Of a stretch of 41,020 nt of DNA, positions 32,692 to 41,011 are shown one piece after another. The translations under genes were made by a program, and so were the position numbers. Source of the DNA: Nostoc sp. GT001 (GTDB lineage: Bacteria > Cyanobacteriota > Cyanobacteriia > Cyanobacteriales > Nostocaceae); NCBI RefSeq assembly GCF_030382115.1, contig NZ_JAUDRJ010000003.1, positions 1 through 41,020 on the forward strand, written 5' to 3'. Each line of letters begins with the position of its first letter. Position 1 is the first letter of the stretch. The notes under the pieces were generated by a model that saw nothing but the letters and a program-made list of their open reading frames with translations, was not told the origin of the DNA and searched no databases.

Positions 32692-33366
32692 TCAATCATG
32701 CAATGTGTAGCCAACACCAATCACAGTTTGAATGAGACATTTTTCATTATTGGCTTCAAGTTTCAGGCGCAGGTAGTTAATGTAAGGTTCAATGATGTTA
32801 GCATCGCCCATGAAGTCATAACCCCAGACTTCCTCTAAAATGCGATCGCAGCTAATTATCTGTCGCGGATGGGCCAGTAAATATTCTAGTAAATGAAATT
32901 CTTTAGCAGTTAACTCAATTAACCGCCGATCTCGATACACTTCGCGTGTGCGACGATTTAAACTCAGGTCTTCAAATTCTAAAACATCTGCGTACTCTAC
33001 TTGATTGCTTCTTCGTAGGCGAGCGCCGACTCTGGCTAATAATTCATCAACGCTGAAGGGTTTAACAAGGTAATCATCAGCACCAGCGTCTAAACCTGCA
33101 ATGCGATCGCTTACTTCATCTTTGACGGTTAATAAGATTATCGGCACTTTCTCAGATATGCTCCGCAAGCGGCTGCAAATTTCCCACCCCGACAACCCAG
33201 GCAACATCCAGTCTAAAATTACTAAATCCAGATGCAACTCCCTTGCTGCGGTAAGTGCAGTTAATCCATCGTAGGCAATACTGACTTGATAGCCTTCATA
33301 ATTCAATTCCAATTCGACAAATCGTGCCAGTTTGACCTCATCTTCAATCAGTAAGATGTGCGTCAT
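32692..33366 (-). CDS. OmpR-family response regulator
   Basis: This 224-residue protein has an N-terminal receiver (Glu8-Asp9-Glu10 cluster, phospho-acceptor Asp52 in VILDWMLPGLSG, Thr80, Lys102 in YLVKPFS) and a C-terminal winged helix (LSLNRRTREVYRDRRLIELT, VWGYDFMGDANIIEPYINYL, TVIGVGYTLHD). It is close in feel to cyanobacterial RppA/ManR-type regulators, some of which respond to metals. No kinase gene adjoins it. It lies directly upstream of arsM on the same strand with a 203-bp gap, so it may control or be co-expressed with the arsenic locus; that is inference. Confidence 0.9.
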   Translation of the reverse strand: MTHILLIEDEVKLARFVELELNYEGYQVSIAYDGLTALTAARELHLDLVILDWMLPGLSGWEICSRLRSISEKVPIILLTVKDEVSDRIAGLDAGADDYLVKPFSVDELLARVGARLRRSNQVEYADVLEFEDLSLNRRTREVYRDRRLIELTAKEFHLLEYLLAHPRQIISCDRILEEVWGYDFMGDANIIEPYINYLRLKLEANNEKCLIQTVIGVGYTLHD

Positions 33367-33535
33367 GATGATCTTAATAATTTCAGCAGGATACGGGAAG
33401 CAACAATAGTGCCAGCTACTTAATAGCCAAACATCTAATTAGGTGTACGTTAGCTTAGTATAAACCTGAGTAAGTAACAACCGTAAATCTGCAATTACCG
33501 ATCGCTGCTCGATCTAAGAACAATCCAACTGGCTA

Positions 33536-33823
33536 TCAGCAATAAGCTGTGATATCTTCACCACATTCATCGGCAAGATAACAGAGCGCTCTAAAACGCA
33601 AACCAACCACTTCCTCGTATAGAGGATTTAATTTACACATAGGTGGAATATGCAATAGCTTCCGACCAAACAGGGTGATGTCTCGCTCAAAGGGACACTG
33701 AGCAGGAATAGCTTTGCATAGAAAATGAGCCAATTTGGAGTTATGAATTTCTATAGTTTCCAACCACTCGCGGACTGAGTGCAGTAGGTCGTTGTGTGAG
33801 TGAACTTGCATAAAGCTTGTCAT
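33536..33823 (-). CDS. Mo-dependent nitrogenase C-terminal domain protein
   Basis: This 95-residue protein matches the small Mo-nitro_C family of diazotrophic cyanobacteria: HFLCKAIPAQCPFERDITLF, HIPPMCKLNPLYEEVVGLRF and RALCYLADECGED are its hallmark blocks. Five of its cysteines are in conserved settings. The name comes from similarity to a nitrogenase region; the role of the stand-alone form is unknown. No nif genes are in the window. It is probably a single-gene unit, 169 bp from the response regulator leader. Confidence 0.85.
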   Translation of the reverse strand: MTSFMQVHSHNDLLHSVREWLETIEIHNSKLAHFLCKAIPAQCPFERDITLFGRKLLHIPPMCKLNPLYEEVVGLRFRALCYLADECGEDITAYC

Positions 33824-34209
33824 AATTTTTCACCTTGATAATTTCAAACTAGATTAAGTTTTTTGTATTTGAACCTCTATAAATAAATACAGTTCGCTTT
33901 TGTAGTTTTATGCACTTATTACTTTTTCTTTGGTTCTCTACAGAGATAAAATGAGTATTATTAACTACACATTCAAGTACTACAGTTCCCGATAATTTGT
34001 CCTGACTTTTCACCTTAATATTGAAAAATCCATCAAAACCTAACCCTCTAATCTTTCCCTAGTAAAGAAGCTCGATTTTCAGGGCAAAAATAGACCTTTT
34101 ACAAAAATATATTTTTGCTAGAGAGGGAAAAGGGTGCAACTTAATATATTGCACCAGCTTTGCTCAAGCTACGATGTGAAATAAGAAGAGCGAGAAAAAA
34201 GCGATCGCT
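33824..34209. other. Intergenic, AT-rich with small hairpins
   Basis: No gene is supported. GGTGCAA (34133-34139) and TTGCACC (34149-34155) form a 7-bp stem; CAAAAATATATTTTTG near 34102 is a perfect AT palindrome. Either could mark transcript ends of the minus-strand acetyltransferase gene. Confidence 0.4.
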
Positions 34210-34713
34210 TTAAACAAAAGGTTTACTAATTCGCAGTCCCATGATCACTAAGTCCCGTTCAACGCTGTCAAGTTCGGCAATGTTAGGTAAATGTCCCCAG
34301 CGTTCAAAACCAAACGTTTCAAAGAGTTTTAAACTGGGCTGATTGTGGGCAAATATGAAGCATACTAGGCTCTTTATACCTAAACTAGGACTTTCGTTAA
34401 TTGCTTGTGCTAAGAGTTGCCGTCCCAAGCCGCACCGATGAAAGTTAGGGGCTATGTAAATACTAATTTCGGCAGTCTTACTATAGGCGGAGTGCCCATA
34501 AAAAGATTGGAAACTAAGCCATCCAGCGATTATTCCATCTATTTCAATTACCCAAAGTGGGCGTTGTGAAGGCGATCGCCCTTTAAACCAAGCAAGGCGA
34601 CTTTCCACGGATACTGGTTCTAAGTCAGCCGTTGCCATGCGGCTGGGAACTGCGGCATTGTAAATTGCCACAATTACAGGTAAGTCAGTTTCAGCCGCAT
34701 GGCGAATAGTCAT
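34210..34713 (-). CDS. GNAT N-acetyltransferase, phosphinothricin-acetyltransferase-like
   Basis: This 167-residue protein has the GNAT fold. TIRHAAETDLPVIVAIYNAAV opens it in the way PAT/bar-like members do, PLWVIEIDGIIAGWLSFQSF forms the central strands, EISIYIAPNFHRCGLGRQLL contains the acetyl-CoA loop (R-x-G-L-G-R), and the C-terminal part has FIFAHNQPSLKLFETFGFER. It should transfer acetyl from acetyl-CoA to a small amine; the actual substrate, and any role against amino-acid analogues, cannot be read. It stands alone. Confidence 0.88.
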   Translation of the reverse strand: MTIRHAAETDLPVIVAIYNAAVPSRMATADLEPVSVESRLAWFKGRSPSQRPLWVIEIDGIIAGWLSFQSFYGHSAYSKTAEISIYIAPNFHRCGLGRQLLAQAINESPSLGIKSLVCFIFAHNQPSLKLFETFGFERWGHLPNIAELDSVERDLVIMGLRISKPFV

Positions 34714-34849
34714 TGCTACCGTCTCGGAAAAAATTTTCAGAAAATATTCAAAAATAATACAGTGTTAACAGTAGCAATTCTACGGCTTCTATAGCGATTC
34801 TCTATTTGAATAAGTTAGGCGGGTATAGGCACATATCTGTTCCCCTACT

Positions 34850-34886
34850 GAATTCTGACTCCTGAATCCTGAATTCTCTTTCGATA
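34850..34886. repeat. Single arm of the 7-bp-unit dispersed element
   Basis: TGAATTC and TGACTCC/TGAATCC units are followed by TCTCTTTCGATAACTCC. This is the same arm and tail seen at 13998-14106, but no opposite arm is visible here. Confidence 0.6.
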
Positions 34887-34896
34887 ACTCCTAATT

Positions 34897-36567
34897 TTAT
34901 GCACGTGCTAGTAAGGGAGCAGCAGCTAGTAAGGTTTTGGTATAAGGATGCTGAGGATTGGCGAAAATCTGTTTTGTCAGACCGAGTTCGACAATTTTAC
35001 CGCCATTCATCACGGCAATACGATCGCACAAAAATCGAGCTAACCAAAGATCGTGAGTGATGAATAGATAAGTTAACTCAAACTCTTCCTTTAATTGCAA
35101 CATCAAATCAAGCACCTGTGACTGCACGCTGGCGTCTAGCATACTTACTGGTTCATCGCAGATTAAAAGTTTAGGGTGAGTAATCAAAGCACGAGCGATC
35201 GCTACTCTTTGCTGTTGTCCACCAGACAAATCTGACGGATAACGCTCATAATACACTTCTGGCGGTGTTAACCCAACTTTATTTAGCATCCACAAAACCT
35301 GTTCTTTTGCCTTGGCAGGATTGGCTAAATTGTGGATAAATAAAGGATCTGCAATACTTTGTCCCACTGTCATCGCTGGATTGAGACAAGCATGAGGGTC
35401 TTGGAAAACCATTTGTATTTGTCGCCGCGAGGAACGAATTTCTTGACGCGATAGTTTAGTTAAATCCTGTCCTAAAAACTCAACTTTGCCACTAGTGGGA
35501 CGAATTAGTTGCAATATTGTTCGTGATAGTGTGCTTTTACCACAACCTGATTCTCCGACTAAGCCAAGAATTTCTCCTGAATAAAGATCCAGGTTGATTC
35601 CATCTACTGCTTTAATTGTCTGCGCTTGTGTGTTAAGCAGTCGTTCGATAAAGTTAGGTTCTATAGTGTAGTGTTGCTTGAGTTCTGTAACGCTCAAAAT
35701 TGGAGATTGCTGATTAATAATTGGTAATTGCTTTTCTTCGTCATTAGCAATTATCAATTCTCCACTATCAGTTACTGCTTGAATATGTAAAGCTGCTTTT
35801 AAGAGCGATCGTGTATATTCATGTTGAGGTTGCCTAAATACGGTTTCTGTAGAACCCATTTCGACCATCTTGCCGTTGTACATCACGCCAATGCGATCGC
35901 AATATTCAGCCACCATTGCTAAATCGTGAGATATCAACAACAATCCCATGTTTTCTTCACCGCACAGGCGAGTTAATTCTTGCAATATCTGCGCGGAAAC
36001 GGTGACATCTAAACTGGTGGTGGGTTCATCGGCAACAATAAACTTGGGGTTGAGGAGTAAAGCTAAAGCGATCGCTACCCGTTGGCGCATTCCACCGCTA
36101 AACTCATGAGGATACTGATTCCAACGACTAGCGGGAATATTCACCTTAGCTAAAGTAGCAAGTGCTTTTTCTTTCGCTTCCCGCGTTGATAATTGTGGTG
36201 AGTGCGCCTGGAGGGTTTCGATACAATGCTTACCAATGGTCATCAACGGATCGAGGCGTGTCATGGGATCTTGAAAAATTAAGGCGATCGCCTCTCCCCG
36301 AAATTTCCGCAACTGGTTAGGTGTCAAGTCAAACACTGACTGTCCTTGAAATGTCACCCGTCCCTCAATCCGACTAGAGGCTGGTAGTAAACGCATTACT
36401 GCCCGTCCAATAGTTGATTTACCACAACCTGACTCTCCCACCAATCCCATCCTTTCACCTGGTTTCAAGGTGAAAGATACATCATCAACCGCCCAGGTTG
36501 CTTCTTCTCCACTCCGAGCAGGATAGGCAACTCGCAAATTTTCGATACAGAATAAGGCTTCACTCAT
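34897..36567 (-). CDS. Fused double ATP-binding subunit of an oligopeptide/nickel-type ABC importer
   Basis: This 556-residue protein contains two complete nucleotide-binding domains in tandem, an OppD-OppF fusion. Walker [10 protein letters not shown] occurs at 44-52 and 338-346; signature motifs are [16 protein letters not shown] and [16 protein letters not shown]; Walker B ends in [10 protein letters not shown] and [10 protein letters not shown]; switch histidines follow in LLISHDL and LFITHDL. It powers an importer of peptides or similar small molecules at the inner membrane. No permease or binding-protein gene is adjacent, so the other subunits are elsewhere, as is common in cyanobacteria. 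The substrate is open. Confidence 0.93.
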   Translation of the reverse strand: MSEALFCIENLRVAYPARSGEEATWAVDDVSFTLKPGERMGLVGESGCGKSTIGRAVMRLLPASSRIEGRVTFQGQSVFDLTPNQLRKFRGEAIALIFQDPMTRLDPLMTIGKHCIETLQAHSPQLSTREAKEKALATLAKVNIPASRWNQYPHEFSGGMRQRVAIALALLLNPKFIVADEPTTSLDVTVSAQILQELTRLCGEENMGLLLISHDLAMVAEYCDRIGVMYNGKMVEMGSTETVFRQPQHEYTRSLLKAALHIQAVTDSGELIIANDEEKQLPIINQQSPILSVTELKQHYTIEPNFIERLLNTQAQTIKAVDGINLDLYSGEILGLVGESGCGKSTLSRTILQLIRPTSGKVEFLGQDLTKLSRQEIRSSRRQIQMVFQDPHACLNPAMTVGQSIADPLFIHNLANPAKAKEQVLWMLNKVGLTPPEVYYERYPSDLSGGQQQRVAIARALITHPKLLICDEPVSMLDASVQSQVLDLMLQLKEEFELTYLFITHDLWLARFLCDRIAVMNGGKIVELGLTKQIFANPQHPYTKTLLAAAPLLARA

Positions 36568-36867
36568 AGTTAGTAATCAGCCCTGAGCTACCAGTTTTTA
36601 TAATTTCAAATTTAGGATAGTCTATCAAATTAAGTATTAGAACTGTTTTATAAAACTTACCTAAACTTAGCCAAACTTGATTTAGTGTACCCGTAGTGAT
36701 CGCAATAAATCTCCCGTCTTAGCAATTGGAGACAGCTATCGATATTCTTGATAACCATTGCTAAAGTTGATACAGCACACAACTATGATGTTATAAGTGC
36801 AAAATTTAAATCTGTAGGAACTAGAATCAAAATTAAGTCAGTAAATCAGGATTTTCAAGCTAATATT
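36568..36867. other. Intergenic leader of the small acidic protein gene
   Basis: The frame upstream of 36868 is open to 36748, but its content does not look like protein and the better start is ATG 36868. I see nothing else in this stretch. Confidence 0.4.
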
Positions 36868-37116
36868 ATGGAGCAAAGTCAGCCAGAACAGCGCCGCGCT
36901 GCCGATCAAGTATTTCAACAATCCCTCGAACAGTTGGAGGATATCTTACAAGAAATTTCAACTGAGGAAGAAGAGATCCCTCAACTGCATACTAGTACTT
37001 TCACGGAAGTAGAACTCGACGAAGACTTGATAGATATTGATTTAGCAGCTCTTGAGGACGCAGTTGCTGATATTGAACAATATCTCGAAGAAAAAACAAA
37101 AACCCAATTGGGGTAA
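36868..37116 (+). CDS. Small acidic protein of unknown function
   Basis: The ATG at 36868 gives an 82-residue, strongly acidic protein (pI clearly low) opening MEQSQPEQRRAADQVFQQSL. The first half is a predicted amphipathic helix (VFQQSLEQLEDILQEISTEE), the second carries many Asp/Glu with LDEDLIDIDLAALEDAVADI, again helical. There is no signal or membrane segment. It resembles short conserved cyanobacterial hypothetical proteins; I cannot give a function. It converges with the RNA methyltransferase gene, ends 14 bp apart. Confidence 0.65.
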   Translation: MEQSQPEQRRAADQVFQQSLEQLEDILQEISTEEEEIPQLHTSTFTEVELDEDLIDIDLAALEDAVADIEQYLEEKTKTQLG

Positions 37117-37130
37117 AAAGTTAAAATTCA

Positions 37131-37913
37131 CTACTGACAAATCAATTGCCGTTGAGCTTCGTACAACATTAAAGCGGCTGCGATCGCCACATTCAAAGAT
37201 TCCACCCCAGGACTCAAAGGAATTCTGACTTGCCGATCTGCGATCGCTGCTAAATCTGCTGACAATCCAGCACCTTCATTTCCCAGTAAAATCATACTGG
37301 GTTTTCGCCAGTCCACTTCCCAATAAGTTAAAGTCGCATCGGGTAAGGTTGCCACTACCTGCATTCCTGCTTGCTGACTTTGTTGGACTGTCGCTTTTAA
37401 ATCTTCGGTTACGGCTGTTGTTAGGCGAAACCATTGCCCTGCGGAAGCACGCAGAACTTTAGGGCTATCTAAATCTACACTATCTTCACTTACCCACAAA
37501 CCTGATGCTCCGGCAGCAGCAGCGGTGCGAATCATTGTACCCAGGTTGCCGGGATCTTGTACCGTTTCTAAAGCTAGCACTAAACCAGTAAATGGTAGTT
37601 GAGTTTGGCGTTGGCTTCGTTTTGCCGTTGCCACCACACCATCCGGTTGGACTGTGGTAGCGATCGCATCCAAGACTTCTTGACTGACAATTTCGGCGCG
37701 ATCGCATCGGCTACAAGCTTCTTCCCATAGCGAAGGATGGGCTAATTGCCAATCTGGGGTACAACACACTGTTTCTAGTGGGTAATTGACCGCACAAGCT
37801 TCTTCTAACAAGTGCGTCCCTTCTAGTAGAAATAACTGTTGCTTGTGCCTCTCCTTAGTGGAGTGCAGCTTGCGAATTTGTTTGACTAGGGAATTCTGTA
37901 AACTGGTCAACAT
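37131..37913 (-). CDS. SpoU/TrmH-family RNA 2'-O-methyltransferase
   Basis: This 260-residue enzyme has an N-terminal substrate-binding domain (LVKQIRKLHSTKERHKQQLF, LLEGTHLLEEA) and a SPOUT knot domain with the three family motifs: LETVQDPGNLGTMIRTAAA, MILLGNEGAGLS and IPLSPGVESLNVAIAAALML. Such enzymes methylate ribose in rRNA or tRNA with SAM. The RNA target cannot be decided from sequence alone; the N-terminal L30e-like domain fits rRNA methyltransferases. The leader is a large inverted 7-bp repeat, and tRNA-Leu lies just beyond it on the same strand. Confidence 0.9.
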   Translation of the reverse strand: MLTSLQNSLVKQIRKLHSTKERHKQQLFLLEGTHLLEEACAVNYPLETVCCTPDWQLAHPSLWEEACSRCDRAEIVSQEVLDAIATTVQPDGVVATAKRSQRQTQLPFTGLVLALETVQDPGNLGTMIRTAAAAGASGLWVSEDSVDLDSPKVLRASAGQWFRLTTAVTEDLKATVQQSQQAGMQVVATLPDATLTYWEVDWRKPSMILLGNEGAGLSADLAAIADRQVRIPLSPGVESLNVAIAAALMLYEAQRQLICQ

Positions 37914-37917
37914 TAAA

Positions 37918-37991
37918 AAGTTAGGAGTTAGGAATTAAGAGTTAGGAGTTAATTTAGTTTTCTTAAACTCATAACTCATAACTCCTAACTT
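37918..37991. repeat. Large inverted repeat made of 7-bp GTTAGGA/GTTATGA units
   Basis: Arms 37918-37943 and 37966-37991 are inverted repeats matching at 23 of 26 positions with a 22-nt loop. It lies between the 3' end of tRNA-Leu and the start of the RNA methyltransferase gene, both on the minus strand. Confidence 0.8.
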
Positions 37992-37999
37992 AGATAGTA

Positions 38000-38080
38000 T
38001 GCGGAACCCGGGACTTGAACCCGGAAGCCTTGCGGCACTAGAACCTGAATCTAGCGCGTCTGCCATTCCGCCAGTTCCGC
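38000..38080 (-). tRNA. trnL-CAG: tRNA-Leu(CAG)
   Basis: On the minus strand the acceptor GCGGAAC pairs with GTTCCGC. The anticodon stem CTAGA/TCTAG holds the loop TTCAGGT, so the anticodon is CAG (codon CUG). The T arm is CCGGGTTCAAGTCCCGG, and a long variable arm (about GCCGCAAGGC) is as expected for a class II leucine tRNA. The discriminator is A at 38000; CCA is not encoded. Confidence 0.95.
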
Positions 38081-38475
38081 TGGCATTTGTGCTTATCGAC
38101 AATTTCTTATTATTGCGTTATGTTTTACCTTTGTCAAGTAAAAGCAATAATGCCTCGTTAAAAGTCTCTAACTGGAAACGAGTTTTTCAGGCACAACGTC
38201 GAATCAAAATATTAACTGAACAGTACAGCATTGATTTTTAGAGAATACTTAAGTTATTTTACTGAGTATTTAATTTTGCTTAAAACTACTGCTTATTGAT
38301 TCTTTTTTTAAATTTTTTAAAAATCTCAAAAAGCTTGCTATTGCTTGTTTACAGCCTGCATTTTCACTCAAAAAGCAATTTTTTTATACAAAACCCTGCT
38401 TTAAAACGTGGACATTTTGAATCTTTACTGTAGAATCAAAACCAACTTCAAACATATAAAATACGTATTACTTTT
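38081..38475. other. Intergenic region before murA
   Basis: No gene is supported. The stretch is AT-rich and presumably carries the murA promoter; no clear boxes are seen. Confidence 0.4.
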
Positions 38476-38490
38476 GGAGGTAGGCTTATT
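38476..38490 (+). promoter_or_regulatory. Shine-Dalgarno and ATT initiation codon of murA
   Basis: GGAGG at 38476-38480 lies 7 nt before ATT at 38488. Between the in-frame stop at 38431 and TTG at 38548 there is no ATG, GTG or TTG. The ribosome site therefore favours ATT as start codon. Confidence 0.55.
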
Positions 38491-39855
38491 AATCCTTCTA
38501 CCAGCTTACCAGATGCCAAAATTGCTCCAGAAGCAGACTCCTCAGTCTTGCAAATTTGGGGTGGGCATCCTTTGCGGGGTCATGTGAAAATTAGCGGGGC
38601 AAAAAATTCAGCACTGGTAATCATGGCTGGAGCCTTGCTGTGTCCGGGCGATTGTCGTATCCGTAATGTCCCTTTGTTAGCGGACGTAGAACGGATGGGT
38701 CAGGTGTTATCAGCTTTGGGTGTGCAATTAACCCGACAAGGTGACATTTTAGATATCAATGCCAGCGAAATTAAAACATCAAAAGCTCCCTATGAATTAG
38801 TTACCCAGTTGAGAGCGAGTTTTTTCGCCATTGGAGCCATTCTGGCAAGACTGGGAGTAGCACAGATGCCTTTACCAGGCGGTTGTGCGATCGGGGCAAG
38901 ACCGGTTGACTTGCATGTTCGAGGACTGCAAGCAATGGGAGCGGAAGTACAAATTGAGCATGGCATTTGTAATGCCTACGTCCCTGGCAGCAGCCGGAGA
39001 TTAAAAGGTGCGAAGATTTACTTAGACATTGCCAGCGTTGGAGCGACGGAAAACTTGATGATGGCGGCTACCCTAGCAGAGGGTGAAACGATCATCGAAA
39101 ATGCTGCCAGAGAACCGGAAGTAGTCGATCTAGCTAACTTCTGTAACGCAATGGGAGCGAAGATTAAGGGCGCGGGGACTAGCAGAATTATTATCGAAGG
39201 AGTCCCCAAGTTGCATTCTGTTGACTACAGCATTATTCCCGATCGCATTGAGGCTGGGACGTTTTTGCTGGCAGCAGCAATTACCCGCTCAGAACTTCTT
39301 CTCTCGCCAGTGGCTCCAGAACATCTCATTCCAGTAATTGCCAAGCTGCGAGATATTGGAGTGACAATAATTGATGAAAAGCCTGACCACTTGCACATTC
39401 TGCCAGCGGAAAGCCTTAAGGCAACGGATATTGAAACTCAATACCATCCAGGTTTCCCCACAGATATGCAAGCGCCATTCATGGCTTTGCTGGCAGTGGC
39501 AGAAGGCGACAGCGTAATTAACGAATCCGTCTTTGAAAATCGCTTGCGTCATGCCTCAGAGTTGAATCGTTTGGGGGCAGATATTCGTGTCAAAGGCAAT
39601 GCTGCTTTCGTTCGAGGAGTACCAAAATTATCTGGCGCACCAGTATTAGGTACAGACTTACGAGCATCGGCAGCGTTAGTCATCGCCGGACTAGCGGCAG
39701 AAGGACAAACCACAATTCAAGGTTTACAGCACCTTGATCGCGGCTACGATCGACTTGATATGAAGTTGCAGCAATTGGGGGCTAAAATTCTCCGCGTAGG
39801 CGAAACAGCAACAGATGCAGAAATCGCTCCCAGCATTAGTAGCCTGTCAAGTTGA
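38488..39855 (+). CDS. murA: UDP-N-acetylglucosamine 1-carboxyvinyltransferase MurA
   Basis: MurA transfers enolpyruvate from PEP to UDP-GlcNAc, the first committed step of peptidoglycan synthesis. The enzyme is complete: [20 protein letters not shown] near the N-terminus, the catalytic loop [14 protein letters not shown] with the PEP-binding cysteine (residue 133 from the ATT start, 113 from TTG), the [13 protein letters not shown] block, [16 protein letters not shown] and [19 protein letters not shown]. The active-site Cys means fosfomycin sensitivity is expected. The start is unusual: GGAGG precedes an ATT at 38488, while TTG at 38548 has no Shine-Dalgarno; ATT gives 455 residues, TTG 435. 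A terminator follows the gene. Confidence 0.94.
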   Translation: MNPSTSLPDAKIAPEADSSVLQIWGGHPLRGHVKISGAKNSALVIMAGALLCPGDCRIRNVPLLADVERMGQVLSALGVQLTRQGDILDINASEIKTSKAPYELVTQLRASFFAIGAILARLGVAQMPLPGGCAIGARPVDLHVRGLQAMGAEVQIEHGICNAYVPGSSRRLKGAKIYLDIASVGATENLMMAATLAEGETIIENAAREPEVVDLANFCNAMGAKIKGAGTSRIIIEGVPKLHSVDYSIIPDRIEAGTFLLAAAITRSELLLSPVAPEHLIPVIAKLRDIGVTIIDEKPDHLHILPAESLKATDIETQYHPGFPTDMQAPFMALLAVAEGDSVINESVFENRLRHASELNRLGADIRVKGNAAFVRGVPKLSGAPVLGTDLRASAALVIAGLAAEGQTTIQGLQHLDRGYDRLDMKLQQLGAKILRVGETATDAEIAPSISSLSS

Positions 39856-39893
39856 AATTTCTCGGTTGAGACTGACGCGAGGATAAGAAGAAT

Positions 39894-39932
39894 AAAGCAG
39901 ACAAGGTAAAATTTTCTCCCTTGTCTGCCTTT
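39894..39932 (+). terminator. Terminator after murA
   Basis: GCAGACAAGG (39897-39906) pairs perfectly with CCTTGTCTGC (39919-39928), a 10-bp stem with a 12-nt loop, followed by CTTTATCT. The U-run is short, so it is a moderate intrinsic terminator. Confidence 0.65.
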
Positions 39933-40137
39933 ATCTCTCCCATCTATACCTTGCGATCTGCTGAATTCTCCTGATAGATAGAGGCTTTTAAGCTTTGCCC
40001 ATATCTTTTTTTGATGAATATTCTGGAAAAATCTGTGTTGGCTGTTACAATATTGTTAAGAAAAGTTGCCCGTTGCATTTTGGGAACGCGTAATTGGGTT
40101 TTAACTCTCTTGAGAAGACAACGCAAAAAAATTTTTT

Positions 40138-40165
40138 AGACCAGCTGTGGGAGGCTGGTCTTTTT
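40138..40165 (+). terminator. Strong intrinsic terminator without an obvious gene
   Basis: AGACCAGC (40138-40145) pairs with GCTGGTCT (40154-40161) around an 8-nt loop, and TTTTT ends at 40165. It is directed to the right on the plus strand. murA already has its own terminator 205 bp earlier, so this one may end a small RNA starting near 40050. Confidence 0.75.
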
Positions 40166-40212
40166 GTATTTAAAGTTATCACAAATTATACTTATTTCTT
40201 TAAGTATAATAC

Positions 40213-40434
40213 TCATGCTGTTTTATTAATTACTTTGATTTCCTCCCAAGTCAGCACATTGTCTGGATTTGAATCGTAGTCAGTAGTTCGACGATCGAGT
40301 TCTCGCTTTTGTGCATCGGTTAAATCAGGGTAAACTTGCTCTGCTGCGATGCTATCCCAAATTGCCTGCACAATACGGATTCTATCTTCAACACTGAGAG
40401 TTGCGATTTCGTTCAAAGTAGCTGTGATATCCAT
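40213..40434 (-). CDS. Addiction-module antitoxin-like protein (PF09720 type)
   Basis: The ATG at 40434 gives 73 residues; an upstream in-frame ATG at 40500 would add 22 residues and seems less likely. MDITATLNEIATLSVEDRI, RIVQAIWDSIAAE and LTDAQKRELDRRTTDYDSNP with TWEEIK at the end are the hallmark of the putative addiction-module component family, normally the antitoxin of a RelE-like toxin. Here no RelE follows; the upstream neighbour is a MazF-like toxin, 66 bp away on the same strand. It may therefore be an orphan antitoxin or a third member of this locus. Confidence 0.8.
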   Translation of the reverse strand: MDITATLNEIATLSVEDRIRIVQAIWDSIAAEQVYPDLTDAQKRELDRRTTDYDSNPDNVLTWEEIKVINKTA

Positions 40435-40500
40435 GCTGATTAACTTGGAGTGAGGAAGCAACTGGTACACCTTAAATATAGCGGACAAGATTTTGTCCAT

Positions 40501-40830
40501 TCACAACCCTAACCAATACCGCAAAGATTGCTCTAACAGTTCAGCATCAGTATCAGCTAACTTGCCGATCGCTTTTACAACTAAGCTTTTATGCACTGTG
40601 TATAAACCTCTCTTGACTGCTGTAGCCACGTTTAGCCCTGCTGCTGACCATTCAGACAAGACAAACTCACCTTCTAGCAATGCTCCAGTTTTGCTCGTCA
40701 AGGGTGTAATTAGGATATCTTGAGAAACGTGTGGCGCACTTACAACAACAGCAGGTCTAACTTTTGAACTGGACAAATCTGAAAAGGGATACTTAACCAA
40801 AATGATGTCATTTTTAGAGTAGTTGGGCAT
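40501..40830 (-). CDS. MazF/PemK-family toxin
   Basis: The ATG at 40830 gives 109 residues. YSKNDIILVKYPFSDLSSSK followed by VRPAVVVSAPHVSQDILITP is the MazF/PemK opening, including the conserved Arg-Pro-Ala; LSEWSAAGLNVATAVKRGLY and IGKLADTD complete the fold. Such toxins cleave mRNA at short motifs. CAGAGG lies 9 nt before this ATG, and the start overlaps the end of the antitoxin gene by 17 bp, as in coupled toxin-antitoxin pairs. Earlier in-frame ATGs would add up to 26 residues lying inside the antitoxin gene and are disfavoured. Confidence 0.87.
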   Translation of the reverse strand: MPNYSKNDIILVKYPFSDLSSSKVRPAVVVSAPHVSQDILITPLTSKTGALLEGEFVLSEWSAAGLNVATAVKRGLYTVHKSLVVKAIGKLADTDAELLEQSLRYWLGL

Positions 40831-41011
40831 AGACATCATCCTCTGTGTTATCCCAAACTGATGAGAGTGATGTTTGACTGGTTTGAAGCCAAAATTCAGT
40901 TTCATCATCAGGAAGCAGCGTCACTAACACTCTTGTCCCTTCCGGTAATTCCTCTGACTCCAGCAATTCGATTTTTCCTTCCCGAACAGTAGCCCAAAGC
41001 GTTTTTAGCAT
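40814..41011 (-). CDS. Putative antitoxin of the MazF-like toxin
   Basis: This 65-residue frame starts nine bases from the window end. MLKTLWATVREGKIELLESEELPEG followed by TRVLVTLLPDDE (given in two parts) has the look of a short swapped-hairpin DNA-binding domain. The acidic, hydrophobic tail (SSVWDNTEDDVYAQLL) could block a toxin. Its last codons overlap the toxin start. The promoter lies outside the window. The antitoxin role rests mainly on position and size. Confidence 0.72.
   Translation of the reverse strand: MLKTLWATVREGKIELLESEELPEGTRVLVTLLPDDETEFWLQTSQTSLSSVWDNTEDDVYAQLL

Noticed and set aside
28465..33366. Canonical ars resistance operon (arsR, arsB/acr3, arsC)
   Set aside because: None of those genes is present; the content fits arsenosugar synthesis instead.
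34897..36567. Two separate ABC ATPase genes
   Set aside because: One continuous frame links both nucleotide-binding domains through a readable linker, so it is a fusion.
36748..36867. N-terminal extension of the small acidic protein
   Set aside because: The 40 extra residues are unlike the acidic body, and the ATG at 36868 gives a coherent protein.
37999..38241. 80-residue plus-strand frame
   Set aside because: Its first third is the antisense of tRNA-Leu(CAG), and the rest has no protein-like pattern.
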